Shown here: positions 53,702-64,000 of the stretch, piece after piece
Layout of the letters: each line of letters begins with the position of its first letter
How positions within the stretch are numbered: position 1 is the stretch's first letter
DNA from: Azolla caroliniana
Lineage: Eukaryota; Polypodiophyta
Length of the DNA stretch: 64,000 nt
Direction of reading: 5' to 3'
NCBI GenBank assembly: GCA_043228905.1
Contig: JBHGNT010000005.1
Span: 310,001 to 374,000, forward strand
Notes under the pieces: generated by a model
The model's input: the letters and a program-made list of their open reading frames with translations, nothing else
What the model was told of the DNA's origin: nothing
The model's database searches: none
Made by a program: the position numbers and the translations under genes

Positions 53702-56700
53702 CTAAGCAGAATATAGAATCGTTTCTTCAACGTCATAATGGGCATTCTCTCCAACCACCACCCAAGCCTCTGCCACTCTTTGCACTTGTCCATGGTTCAA
53801 ATCCACAATTGTGAAATTCCTTTTGGTGTGCAAACCTTCAGAATCATTGATGGTTAAATCAATTACCCGAGGAACTACAGCAGCATTTAAATAAATGGTC
53901 TTATCCATCCCTCTCACTAGCATTGTCCGATAACCTCCATAAGCTAATTGCTTGTGCATATGGCCAAAGATTACCAAAACGATATCGTGTGAACCTTGTT
54001 CTTTCACACTTTGTAATGCCATTGCAAGGTCTGCCCATAGAGAAACAAAAGCATATAAAATGCATTTAATACATTAAACAATTTACCTGTATTAAATATA
54101 AGTTTCGGATCAGTTTAGTAGGGTTTTTTCCATTTAAACGAAGATACATATCATTAAAGCTTATGGAAAGATAATTTAGGAAAAAACCTGGATCGCCGTG
54201 GTCTCCAGACTCATCCTTGATCCAATCTCTACCACAAATATCAGTGGAATCTGACCCTAATCCTGAAACACAAGAAATAAGAAAAACTTATATTACATCC
54301 TTGATGTACGACATGAGATCAGGAGTTCAACTCCTGCTTTTGGTTCCACAAAACCCATTGAGTAATGATAAAAACTTCACACAGGAATGGAATGATGAGT
54401 CCTTCAAGTATTGTCCGCTCCTTGGTACTACCCCCCCCCCCCCCCCCCATCCCACCCCAGTTATTTGTAAAACATTCGTTTATGTTCAGTGTGTATTGAT
54501 CACAACTTCATACTCTAAAGTCTTACTCAAGTAATGATAATGCACTCCATATAATGCTTTTTGCCTCTAGTATCCTGCCAATATAATATATGCATGTCTT
54601 TGAACGTTAAGACATACCCCAAGCTATATATACTATTTGAGCATGAGCCATGCATATAATATGTTTCCTACCTGTTGGTCCATTGTGTGCGAGAAAAATC
54701 AGGGCATGTTCTCTTGGTGCCTCCATTGCCAGGGCTTCTATTTTATTGGCACTTTCCTTCATTCCTTTGACACCCCATCTGTATCCACATATTGATTGAT
54801 AAATATCACAGTGACAAAATGCATGCTTCTACAAACAGAACACTATTTGAGATTTGCTGAAATTTGAGAGGTTTAGAATGTATAAAGAGTGAAGAGGTAT
54901 TATAATGATGATCTCCTTCAAATCCAAATTGCACCACCTTTTACAAGAATCAAAATCATTGCTCTAGAAAAAACTGCAACTGTGTTGCGATCACATTGCC
55001 TTTCCTTTTCCTAATGACTTCTTTCTGCTACTTCAGCATGTTGCAAATATCAAAAAATGCAAACCTTTTAGAAACAATGTTAGTAGAACTGCCAAACGTG
55101 TCTCCCCCAGATGAGAGGGGACGTCCACCAACAATGCTTAATTTCAGTTCTGGAAAATCCCTTCGCTTGTAGCCAATATGAGTTTCTCCCAAACTACAGA
55201 AAAAACTATCTTTCAGTTGACTGCAGAAGGAGCAATTGCATATTACATATATAACCAACATGCATATGCATAATACATACATTATATATAGAGAGAGAGA
55301 TGGGTAACATGGACGATATATTAGAAAGAGCTTCTAATGTGGCTATGCTTACTCATGGTATTTACATTGATTTAACAGTACCTTTGAAGCATTTGATCTA
55401 GTGGATCACGTTTCCTGTGAACATGAGAAACTGTTACTTGATTAGCACACATTTTTATGTATAATGAACACCAGAAAAGTAATATTACTTTTCGTTCATT
55501 AACTGCTTAAGAATAATTCTGCAGATGTTGGAAAGCTTCAGTGACAATAGCAATCGGTGATGGTCCGGTTCGGTTCAATAATGTCAAACTCAAACCATTT
55601 AAAACCGAACTGTTTAACAAAACTGAAACTTAAACTGAACCAAACCAAACCACAAAACCGTTTAAAGTGAAACTGTTCAAACTGAACCATTACAAAAAAT
55701 CTAAGCTCAAACCAAACAGTTTTAGAGATCTTCAAACTGTTAAACAACAGTTTCGTGGTTTGATTTTGGTTTTCAAGTTAGGTCAAATTTCAAAATTTCA
55801 AAAATCAATTTTTAAGCTTCAATTTTTTGAATATTTCCTAAAATTTTAAGTTTTTTCAAGCTTCAAAGTTTAAAACGTTTTCCTAAAATGTCATAATTAG
55901 GCTTCAAACATAAAAGGCTGTTAAAAAAAATCAAGAAAATAAATTAATAATCAAAGTGTCAACTCTAAGCTGTTTAAACCAAAAACTATTAGGCTAATAA
56001 CGGTTTGAACCAAACCGTTTACAAAAACTTGATCTTAAACCGAACCGTTAAAACCGAAACCGAACTGTTGCCAATTGCTAAGTGACAACTGGCTTAAAAG
56101 ATTTCCACGCTTCCTGATGTTGTATGGAAGCGATAAAAATTTCTCTCCTCTAGTTTTTGCAATAGATAAAAATACAATTGGAACTACAGAGAACTACATG
56201 AAAACTGCAAACTAAAATTTCAACATTGAGGCAACAGCTGTTCTGAAAATGCTATGAAGAATATTACACCTATGACTCAATAAAACTTGGGTATAATCAT
56301 CTACAACCGTAATTTCCAAAAACAACCATGTGACATGAAAGGGATTACAGATTTAGTGACAATCTTAAAATACTTGAATATTCATTTAGAGAGGAGAATT
56401 CATGGCCAAAAAGAAAATAACAATTCTTTCACATCTTTACCTCTGTATTGGATATGCAGATGGCCAGTAATCATGATTGCCAAGGATGGAAAGGTTTGGA
56501 ATTTTTAACTTTCTAAGTTGTTCAACAAGCTCCACGTTTGAATCACCAAAATCACCTAAATCACCATATCATATATATCACTACAAAGTTTCAAAATACA
56601 AAAGAAAATGACTTTAAGCTTAGGCATTGAAATTGTAAAAGTTGAAGTCTTCTTGTAACAAACATGTTGCATGAATGCATTTTGTATTGTTCAAGCTTTC

Positions 56701-58618
56701 TTCTTTATTGTCAAAAACTACATAATACCACTAAATTTTTCTTTATTCCCCCAGATACGTATAAGTTTTTATATTTTTCTCAAATACCCTTTGTCAGACC
56801 CCTCTAGAGCAATCAGATATGTTTTTTGGGTAATTATATGTTGAATTCATCCTCTTTTTCTGAACTACATGCACACTATATTGAGAAATTATATCCCCTT
56901 TTTCTCTCTTTTAGGACTTGACTGTGGGCATTTGGGGAAATAAAGAAAAACTCAGTGTGATCTTGTATTTTAGAGATTTTCCCTTTATTTATTTATTATT
57001 GAAAACAGGAAACACGGTGGGATTGATAGTTCATTACCCGTAAACAGCACCAAATTGGGCTGCAGAGAATATACATTGAACATACAAATATAAGCACTTC
57101 GGATTTATTTCATAAAAGAAAAGATTATGTAAACAAGAACCTTAGCTTCAACCAGCCTTTAGGTACCTTCAGTTTCTGCAAAGCCATCTCATCTTTAACC
57201 GGATCCCATTGATCATGCTGAAACACCTCAAACATTTCTCATTAAGAGGAATTCCTTTTCATGGAATCATTGTCTTATATGCATCCATGCACACACTAGT
57301 ATCCATAAGTTTGACATATTTGTTATTGGTCTATGTGTGATAGTTACATAGATGAGAAAATGGCATGTGTATGCACTCTACGTAATAACATCATGTCACA
57401 GAAAGGCATATGAAGGGGGTGTCAGAGGTTTATCACCCACTGGCTACGAGAACCTAAAGAGACTTTTATAAGTTAGTTTTCATGATCCAGCTTCTCATAT
57501 TTTCATCATTTCTTGTATATTTGTGTTTTCTCACTCAAAAACCTCATCCCAAGGTCCCTTTTTCTCTCTTTGTCAAAACTTTCCATCCCCTTCCAATATC
57601 CTCCATTACAACTACTTTTCTTGGTTTTTTGGGGGAATAAGAATGCATTTTCCCTATCGTATTCATATGCATAGCATTAAGGAGTCAATATGGGTCAAAA
57701 AGTCCACTTCTAGCCTCACTCTTCTTGCTTTAAATTCTTTATCAATTTCATGGACCAGCAGTTTTCAGTTCTTTTATCAGAAAAAGACACCAAATTCAAA
57801 TGGCAGCAACTACTCTTTCGAGGCCAATAGCATACTTGGATCTCTTTAGGTATTTGAATTTTCAATCGCAAATCTATGCCAAAAGGTTCCATTCCTTCCA
57901 TTGATCCATCCAACTCATTGCTCCTCAGAGCCACATTCAAAGTTGATTGGATAGTGCTTAACCCGTTTGGTTGTATTAATTAAGGCCAATGAATATGTAC
58001 GATTGCTAATTATGCCATGATGACAATAGTTCATCAGGTTAATGCTTAAACCTCTAATTGCACTAGAAAAAATGAAATACACATTCAATATTAGGTAATG
58101 AATTCCTTGATTGAAGCGTGTATGATATTTTTGGATGACTTTGAATAGCTGAACAAATCATCAAAATGAACAATTTAAACAAACAAAAATAGACATAAAT
58201 CAAAGGAACTCAAAAAACAGAATTGCTTCTAATGAGTCACCCAACATGGTATATTGAAAAAGAAAACAAATGCAAAAATCAATAGAACCCAAAACACATA
58301 GAAATCCAGTAAAAGAAACAGAAATCATAGAATTACTAATTGTAAATCTCCCAAATGAAAATTTTGACAATAATAGTATTGAATAATGATCACAGAACTG
58401 TTTTTAGAACGATGCAACAAAGTATCATCGATCAAATCGTCCAAATGGAAATTTTAACGATAAAAAATAAATAAAATAAAAAGCAAAAATCAACAGCGCT
58501 AAAGATTACTGATCACATCGGCCAAATGGAATCAGAACAGTAGAAAATAAAAACGACACTGAGGATAACTAACCACATCGCCCACCACAGCGATTCGGAA
58601 GAGATGTGGAAGCTCCAT
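53702..58618 (-). CDS. Calcineurin-like metallophosphoesterase
   Basis: Nine exons: 58574-58618, 57167-57217, 57038-57059, 56441-56555, 55382-55414, 55065-55193, 54672-54778, 54188-54262 and 53702-54030. All are GT-AG and in frame, giving 301 residues. Every metal-ligand motif of the calcineurin-like fold is present in order: GDVHD (Asp14, His16), GDFGD (Asp41), GNHDYW (Asn66, His67), AHNGPTG (His163) and GHMH (His216, His218). A dinuclear metal centre for phosphoester hydrolysis is therefore expected. The layout, with GDVHDQWD at the very start, resembles the cyanobacterial and plant TIGR04168-type proteins. The substrate is unknown. There is no obvious transit peptide, unless an upstream exon was missed. 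A hAT-like element lies in intron 4. Confidence 0.92.
54431..54448. repeat. Run of 18 C
   Basis: A pure homopolymer in intron 7 of the phosphoesterase gene; on the transcript it reads as G. Together with the G17 run at 12798 it is unusual in such AT-rich DNA and prone to sequencing error. Confidence 0.9.
55548..56080. mobile_element. Non-autonomous hAT-like DNA transposon
   Basis: A 533-bp element is flanked by a perfect 8-bp direct repeat, AGTGACAA (55540-55547 and 56081-56088). The terminal inverted repeats begin TAGCAAT(C/T)GG and continue to (C/T)CGGTT over about 28 bp with mismatches. An 8-bp duplication and TAG-type ends are hallmarks of hAT elements. The interior is rich in AACCGAACC/AAACCGTTT words and has no transposase. 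It sits in intron 4 of the phosphoesterase gene, about 130 bp from exon 5. Confidence 0.9.
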
Positions 58619-58781
58619 AACCAATCTCCTTCTTTGGTCGTCAAAAAAACATCTGAACAGCGAGCGAACGATAGGAAGGGGGATTCTCCCGACAAATTTT
58701 CGAGCACACGTCTTTCCGACTCAATTGTCCAAAGGATAGAAAAATACTCGTTCGTGAGTTCAAATCTGACTTTATTATGTT

Positions 58782-58909
58782 GTGGTAATTTGGTAGAGAC
58801 TTCATATTATTCTTCAAAAGGAATTATTGCTGCTTTTATTTAGGATGTGGTATTTTAGTAGAGAGTTCGTATCATTCTTCGAAAGGAATTGCTTCTTTTA
58901 TTTAGGATG
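58782..58909. repeat. 65-bp tandem duplication upstream of the phosphoesterase gene
   Basis: GTGGTA(A/T)TTT starts copies at 58782 and 58847. Both end in TTTTATTTAGGAT. Mismatches are several. It lies about 160-290 bp upstream of the start codon, possibly within the promoter. Confidence 0.85.
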
Positions 58910-59858
58910 CACCAAAAAACAAAAGATTAATAAGAGTCTCGACCAGTTTCACGAATATGTCAGACTCCCTCTTTCACGGGAAGATCACTCGTAACATTGG
59001 TGGCGTGTCAACGTCTACAAGGGCTCAACAATGATGTTATGTCGTGGAACCAACCGTATGAATGTAAAAGGTACAAGGAAAAAGAAGAATGGACAAATGT
59101 TGTTTTGATTTTGCAATTCAGTTATGAGCAAACAACATTCTTAATGTCATTGCCAATGGTTTTGTCCTCGTTAGGACTCGGGAGTTTATTGAAGCTTATA
59201 TGGAACAATGAAGCTTCAAATGTGTCATGTTTTATCCCTCACATTGGGCTTCACTCCTAGGGGCACAACTTGGCCCTAATTTGGAATCGATATTAAAAGT
59301 TATCTACTCAAATTGGAGCCACTTCAAAAAAGCTATGCTGCAAATCATCTCTATTGTTAGAAATGTACGCATATGAGTCCGCTTCGGGTTCAACGCAAAT
59401 GGATAAAAAGCTCGAAGATTGTGTGTGAAACAATCACAACGGAACTTGACATGTTATAAATGGGTAGAATAGCTCTTTCATTGTTGGCATTCATACTCTA
59501 ACCCTTGAAGCATCCACTGAAGGATTCAACAAATTGTTGGTCCTATATAGATATAGTATTGGATCATTAATCAATAATGAAAATATTAAAAACAGCATAA
59601 TGTTAATTCCTCTCGCATTAACCCCATTTGTTCCAATTGTATGGTATTGATATAAGAGAACTCCACTTACAATTGTTTTAATTTGTGAATTATGAGTCGT
59701 GCATTATTTTTTTGAGTATCATTAGCGTAGGATGTAGCATTTAGGCTTAGCTTATTATGTGTTTATTGTTATGGTATGCACCAAGGAATACAAGAATGTA
59801 CCACATGTTAAGCCCAAATTTAATTGTTCACACGATGAGAATAAAAAACTATCGGTAT
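58910..59858. other. Intergenic, no gene seen
   Basis: Short frames only, AT-rich. It ends at the Copia-type LTR. Confidence 0.4.
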
Positions 59859-60323
59859 TATTGAGAATCAAGCTCAACCTAGTCTAGTGTGTGAACACAC
59901 TCTTTGAGAATCTATGAACACTCAAAGGTCAAAAGTCACTAACTCACCACTACTCTCTACACATTAACTATGTGTTATATAATCATATTCTATGACACAT
60001 AACTAATGAGTTCCATATTCCCCATGACTAATGAGTCTTCGCATTCCCCAAGGTTCTAAAGAGAAAGTGGGCTTTGTAATGAGTTAATGAAGAGAGAGGG
60101 TGACCTTATATAAAGCACCCTCCTACTTCATATTGTGTCGGTTGTTGCTCCTTGTAATGCTACATTTTTGTACTTGTTGTTCTCCTTGTTAATATACATA
60201 TTCTCGAGTGCTTCCTTTTCTCTTATCTATCTTGTGTTTCTCTTTTCTCCTCTTTTCACACACACACACACACACATAACACACATCTCTTCTATTGCAC
60301 GGAACCATATCCGATTCTTTACA
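59859..60323 (+). repeat. Copia-type LTR, solo or orphan
   Basis: It starts TATTGAGAATCAAGCTCAAC, where the family has TGTTGAGAATCAA, and ends CCGATTCTTTACA. It matches the ends of the LTR at 30060-30535 on the opposite strand. A CA microsatellite lies near 60257-60276. GGTATAAAG follows at once and resembles a decayed primer binding site (GGTATCAGAG), so this may be a 5' LTR whose internal region is lost. No gag is recognisable downstream. Confidence 0.7.
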
Positions 60324-61965
60324 GGTATAAAGGGATTCATTTGCAATGAGGATTTGAACAAGATGTTAACTTTAGGAAGCAAAAGTTATGTCTTTTTATT
60401 TGTTCATAAGAACTTCGTAAAGTTTGGAGAAAACAATATGCATTGGGAAATAAAACAATGCGAATGCATAATATTTGGGTCGAAGAATATTTAGGCTTTG
60501 AGAAAGTCCAACCTAAATAGGTCAAATCAAAATGAAAGAACAACAAACAAAGAAGATGGATCAATGTTTTGAATCGATGAAGATCTCTTAATACATTAGA
60601 AACATGTTATGGATTGTTTATATGAGTTCTTGTATCTTATGAGTTTTCTTTTCCTTGTCTTTTCATACTAAAACGATGAAGAGTCAAACTCTTGAAAGAC
60701 TCTACATAATGTTGATTCACATAAAACAAACTCAAAAAATAGCTAAGAATCGTAAGAACATGTCAATTACAGAAAGAAACTTATTCTCTTTCCAGTGTAA
60801 AGTCACTCCACGAGGAACCTTAACATGCATAAATTAGTTGATAGATAAGAAAATTATAAAATGTAGCTATAACAATCTTAAACATAAGAGCACTCACCAT
60901 CGCACATATTCGATAGAAAACATCATTTCAACATTCGTTAGGAGGACGTAATCAATGTAGAGATAAAAAATGGCTCTACATAAAGTGAAGCTTGAGCATG
61001 ATGTAAACTATGCAAAGATTGGAAACTTTGAAGGGAGAAATGAAGGCATGTAGAAGATATGTCACCAAATCATATTTCATGTGCCTCTAAAGCATTTTGA
61101 AAGAGTTGTAAATCCAAGGTCTCGAGCTATGGAAGTGATATTTGAACAACACATTTGCTATTTGATAGATCAATATGTTTTACTTGGGAATTGACTACAC
61201 TTCTCTTACGAGTCTCGAATTGTTTCATTCAATAAGTGAGGTCATTCATGAAGTTTCAAAATCTCCCTTGATGTTTAATGTCTCATGAAGAACTAAAAAG
61301 CATGAAAATTACTACCATGCTACCTCATAAGTTGTAATGCATTGACCATGGATAATATTAACGCACAATCTACTTTTGACACAACACAACTCAATGTCAC
61401 TCTCAAAGGATTGAGTCACTACCCTCGTTGTTTTCTCCGATTAGTTTGTATTTGCCTTGGAGATGTATGGATGTATTCATCATTGAGCAAAGATTTAGGA
61501 GGTCATAAGCATGGAATCCCACAATGTTGTGTCTCGCATATACATGTGGTTGCCTTTATGACACTTGATTCCAACTTCACACACCATCGTGCTTCACATA
61601 ATCCCAATCCAATCATGGACCGAGATTTGGGGGTTCTCACATCTTTGTGTTTTGTACAACCCCATGGTACACTTGACATAGAAAGTGACTTTCACCATGA
61701 GATTGGTATTAAGTTGATTGCATTGCATGTAGCATGCGTGGACACTACAATTTTCACAAACAGGTGAGATAAAAGGGGTCCATACATGTGCTGTACATAT
61801 TTCAGGTTCACGTTTCTTGGTGTTTTTGCCTATATGTGCACGTCGTAAGCCTAAAGAAAGTGTGGTCGCTCGTCTAGGAGCAGTTGGTCACATGCTTTTA
61901 GTTGATAAGAAGTCAACAACTTCATGAGCTCCTAGGACATACACGATTGTTGGTCTTTGTCTCTC

Positions 61966-62028
61966 TGTGTCTCTCTCATAGGTCATATTTGAACTCCGAA
62001 GACGATAATATAATCTATCTATCTATCT
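61966..62028. repeat. Dispersed block shared with the 7.3-kb microsatellite region
   Basis: CATAGGTCATATTTGA, then CTCCGAAGACGATAATATAA and a TCTA run, match 7329-7380 almost base for base, in the same orientation. The shared part is about 50 bp plus the microsatellite. Confidence 0.9.
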
Positions 62029-62203
62029 CACATGGGTCATGTCGGCCTCCATGGGCATTAATATATACCATAATCTCAAGCTAACAACTGCCAACGGACC
62101 GTTCTCATATGGCTCTATCGCCCAAGACTCACACACCCAATCTCTCGCTCTAGGAAGCCATATGTCCATTTGTCTGTCTATTGAAGGCATACATATGGAC
62201 AAA

Positions 62204-62205
<2 letters not shown>

Positions 62206-62244
<39 letters not shown>
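62206..62244. repeat. (CT)n microsatellite
   Basis: About 39 bp of perfect CT dinucleotide followed by a CA tract, some 500 bp upstream of the glutaredoxin-domain gene. Confidence 0.9.
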
Positions 62245-62246
<2 letters not shown>

Positions 62247-62604
62247 CACACACATACACACACAGGTAGATTGAAATTAGTGTATTGCAGTCCATCCAAA
62301 AGACACTATTTTGTCTGATTTTCTCACCAAGAAAATACACACACACACACAAGTGGGCTGTTTCATTTTCAAAAAAGTATTGGTGTAAGATTTAGTCTCA
62401 TCATCTTCTTCTCCTTCATCATAAGCAGAATCAGCAGCGTCGTCATCGTCTCTGTGTGATCGATCTTTCACACACACTCACACGAATCATTCAAAGATAA
62501 TATTGACAATCTAAATCAGAGAAGAATCCGTAAGCCATAACCTAAATGTCCTGGTCTCTGCAGAAAGTTACATATGCGTAGACGAAAATCTATGCATATA
62601 TGAA

Positions 62605-62615
62605 TATATATATAA
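62605..62615 (+). promoter_or_regulatory. Candidate TATA box of the glutaredoxin-domain gene
   Basis: TATATATAAAG about 130 bp upstream of the ATG at 62741, leaving a leader of roughly 100 bp. A weaker alternative (TTTATTTATAC) lies near 62675. Positional inference. Confidence 0.45.
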
Positions 62616-62740
62616 AGAAGCAATGGCCTAAATCCTATCTATCCTAGAACAAACTGAACTGATCTGATCGATCTTTTATTTATACTCGCTTTAAAGCTCT
62701 ATTTCTTTCTTTCTTACTTCTTCTTTTCCGTTCTTTTCTG

Positions 62741-63916
62741 ATGGGAACCATAGCTTCTAAGCCAACAAAGGATGAACTAAGAGAAGGAAACAGTAGCTCA
62801 TGGTATGCCCCTGTCTCTAGAAGCATCTCTGCACCTATCCATTTCAAAGCAGACGAAGATGAAAATGAAGAAAGAGAAAACTATCAGTTTGCTTCTCTCA
62901 CTACAAGCTCCCATGGATTTCACACTATGGAGGAGAAAACCACATCCAACGAAGAATTGGTCGTCACAGGAGGCTTTGCTCACATTCTTCACCATAGCTA
63001 TTCTTATTCTTCGTCAACTGCCTTGCCAAGTCAGGAACATCCTTCACAATATGGAACTTTCCATGAAAGCTCTAAGCTCAAGACAGTTGAAGAAGCTGAA
63101 GAAGTAGAAGAGGTTAGTATGGCGTCAAAAGTGGAAAGTTTAAACACGCAGGTACTCATGGAAGGACTTCAATGCAAAGAAGAAGCAATGCAAAAGCAGT
63201 CGGATGCATTATTCAGAAGAAGCCCTCTTAGGAGCCTAAGTAATAGGCTTGACTATGACTATAAGCATGGACATAGCTACGGCGATGGCAGAAAAGATGT
63301 GAAGAACACATATTTTGATGCAGTGCAAAGAAGCCCTCTTGGGAGTGGCCTGTGTAGGAAGGTTCTGGAAGCACCTAAGAACGGTAATAATACATGGGAC
63401 GGATCAATGCCCCCTTTTGATCTGCAACCGGATGCAGTCACATGCCTATCCATCCCAAGAGCATCGGGGGACAAAGCAGTCCTCTACTTCACAAGCCTCC
63501 GGTGCATCCGACGAACGTTCGATGAATGCTGCACTGCCAAACAGATATTGCGGGGCCTCGGTGTCTTTGCGGACGAGCGAGATGTGTGGATGCACTCCAA
63601 GTTCAGAGATGAGCTCACCCAGCTCATGGGTGGGATCAAGGTCCCTGTCCCCCGGCTGTTCATCAAAGGGAGGGATATCGGGGGATTTGAGGATTTGAAA
63701 AGGTTGCATGAAGAGGGGGTCTTGGCAACATTAATCATCGGCTTGCGTTCATCTGGCCTCGGCCTTCGAGAAGCATGCCCAGGCTGTGCTGATGTGAGAT
63801 TCGTGCCTTGTCTCACTTGCAACGGTAGTTGCAAAGTCTTAGATCTGCTCAACCGTGCTACAAGGTGCGATCAATGCAATGAAAATGGGCTCATCATGTG
63901 TCCGATTTGCAATTAG
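62741..63916 (+). CDS. Glutaredoxin-domain protein with C-terminal cysteine-pair module
   Basis: One exon of 391 codons begins at ATG 62741. Residues 1-230 are low in complexity, acidic and Ser-rich, with two RSPL motifs (160-163 and 197-200). The opening MGTIAS fits an N-myristoylation site (Gly2, Ser6). Residues 245-335 form the glutaredoxin-like domain of the plant At5g39865 type: VLYFTSLRCIRRTFDECC, DERDVWM, VPVPRLFIKG, IGGFEDLKRL. The tail carries four Cys clusters (CPGC 346-349, CLTC 357-360 plus Cys364, CDQC 376-379, CPIC 387-390) that probably bind zinc or an iron-sulfur cluster. The family usually reads TSLRG where this protein has TSLRC, so Cys255 adds a thiol at the active-site position. 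The family is plant-specific and poorly characterised, and some members affect stress or light responses. Uninterrupted frame and typical length support a working gene. Confidence 0.93.
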   Translation: MGTIASKPTKDELREGNSSSWYAPVSRSISAPIHFKADEDENEERENYQFASLTTSSHGFHTMEEKTTSNEELVVTGGFAHILHHSYSYSSSTALPSQEHPSQYGTFHESSKLKTVEEAEEVEEVSMASKVESLNTQVLMEGLQCKEEAMQKQSDALFRRSPLRSLSNRLDYDYKHGHSYGDGRKDVKNTYFDAVQRSPLGSGLCRKVLEAPKNGNNTWDGSMPPFDLQPDAVTCLSIPRASGDKAVLYFTSLRCIRRTFDECCTAKQILRGLGVFADERDVWMHSKFRDELTQLMGGIKVPVPRLFIKGRDIGGFEDLKRLHEEGVLATLIIGLRSSGLGLREACPGCADVRFVPCLTCNGSCKVLDLLNRATRCDQCNENGLIMCPICN

Positions 63917-64000
63917 CATGGTGGTGTCCTTCATCCAAGATCAATCCTCTCTCTATCGCATCGAAATGCAAATATGTTTTGAGATTTTACATCATGTGTT

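Larger units (their letters stand above)
60324..62604. other. Intergenic, no gene confirmed
   Basis: A 141-codon open frame at 61342-61767 (plus) has no domain I recognise and is not supported further. Around 61966-62028 a block shared with 7325-7385 precedes a short TCTA run. The right end is the promoter of the glutaredoxin-domain gene. Confidence 0.4.

Noticed and set aside
57523-57849. 108-codon plus-strand frame inside the phosphoesterase intron 1
   Set aside because: Low-complexity Phe/Ser-rich product, opposite strand, no domain.
61342-61767. 141-codon plus-strand open frame
   Set aside because: Length is compatible with chance in this region. The His/Cys-rich product shows no metal-binding spacing and no known family.
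62023-62352. Minus-strand frame with Arg-Glu repeats
   Set aside because: Produced by translating the CT microsatellite at 62206-62244.
63446-63852. Minus-strand open frames of 87-122 codons
   Set aside because: They are antisense to the glutaredoxin domain and have no domain of their own.

Overview
This window is nuclear DNA of a land plant. It carries spliced genes with GT-AG introns, a P-L-S pentatricopeptide-repeat (PPR) gene, a BZR1-type DNA-binding domain fused to a beta-amylase domain, and a plant glutaredoxin-like protein. Between the genes lies AT-rich DNA full of retrotransposon debris, short duplications and microsatellites. The style of the PPR protein, the long repeat-laden introns and the sparse genes would suit a large-genome non-seed vascular plant such as a fern. 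That taxonomic guess is inference only.

Layout. At 1-3.3 kb no convincing gene was found. At 3.6-5.7 kb (minus) there is an intron-less PPR gene whose 3' end is echoed by short duplications just downstream. At 7.0-7.7 kb (minus) there is a small three-exon gene for a 77-residue membrane protein. At 8.4-12.3 kb lie a decayed Ty3/gypsy integrase carrying a 76-bp tandem array, a 201-bp duplication, a tiny LINE tail with a 15-bp target-site duplication, and a Copia-type LTR. At 15.4-20.9 kb (minus) there is a four-exon sterol delta8-delta7 isomerase gene (EBP/HYDRA1 family); its first intron holds a Copia element that has lost its reverse transcriptase. At 21-36 kb I see no gene: there is a foldback element, and a LINE remnant split by a Copia element. 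At 36.7-39.2 kb (plus) there is a 5'-truncated LINE with a poly-A tail and two in-frame stops, both at expected tryptophan positions. At 42.4-51.9 kb (plus) there is a BZR1-beta-amylase gene with an untranslated first exon, ten coding exons and a degenerate amylase active site. At 53.7-58.6 kb (minus) there is a nine-exon calcineurin-like metallophosphoesterase gene; one intron carries a hAT-like element with a perfect 8-bp target-site duplication. At 59.9-60.3 kb there is a solo-type Copia LTR. At 62.7-63.9 kb (plus) there is a single-exon glutaredoxin-domain protein with a C-terminal cysteine-pair module.

The genes do not form a pathway. They cover sterol synthesis in the ER, probable organellar RNA processing, transcriptional control, phosphoester hydrolysis and thiol/zinc chemistry. 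Exon models were built by hand from splice signals, reading-frame continuity and remembered family motifs. Every junction keeps frame, but no transcript evidence was available. The most notable observations are the RT-less Copia in the isomerase intron, the hAT-like intronic element, the amylase-dead BZR1-BAM, its repeat- and hairpin-rich leader intron, and the nested LINE/Copia locus.
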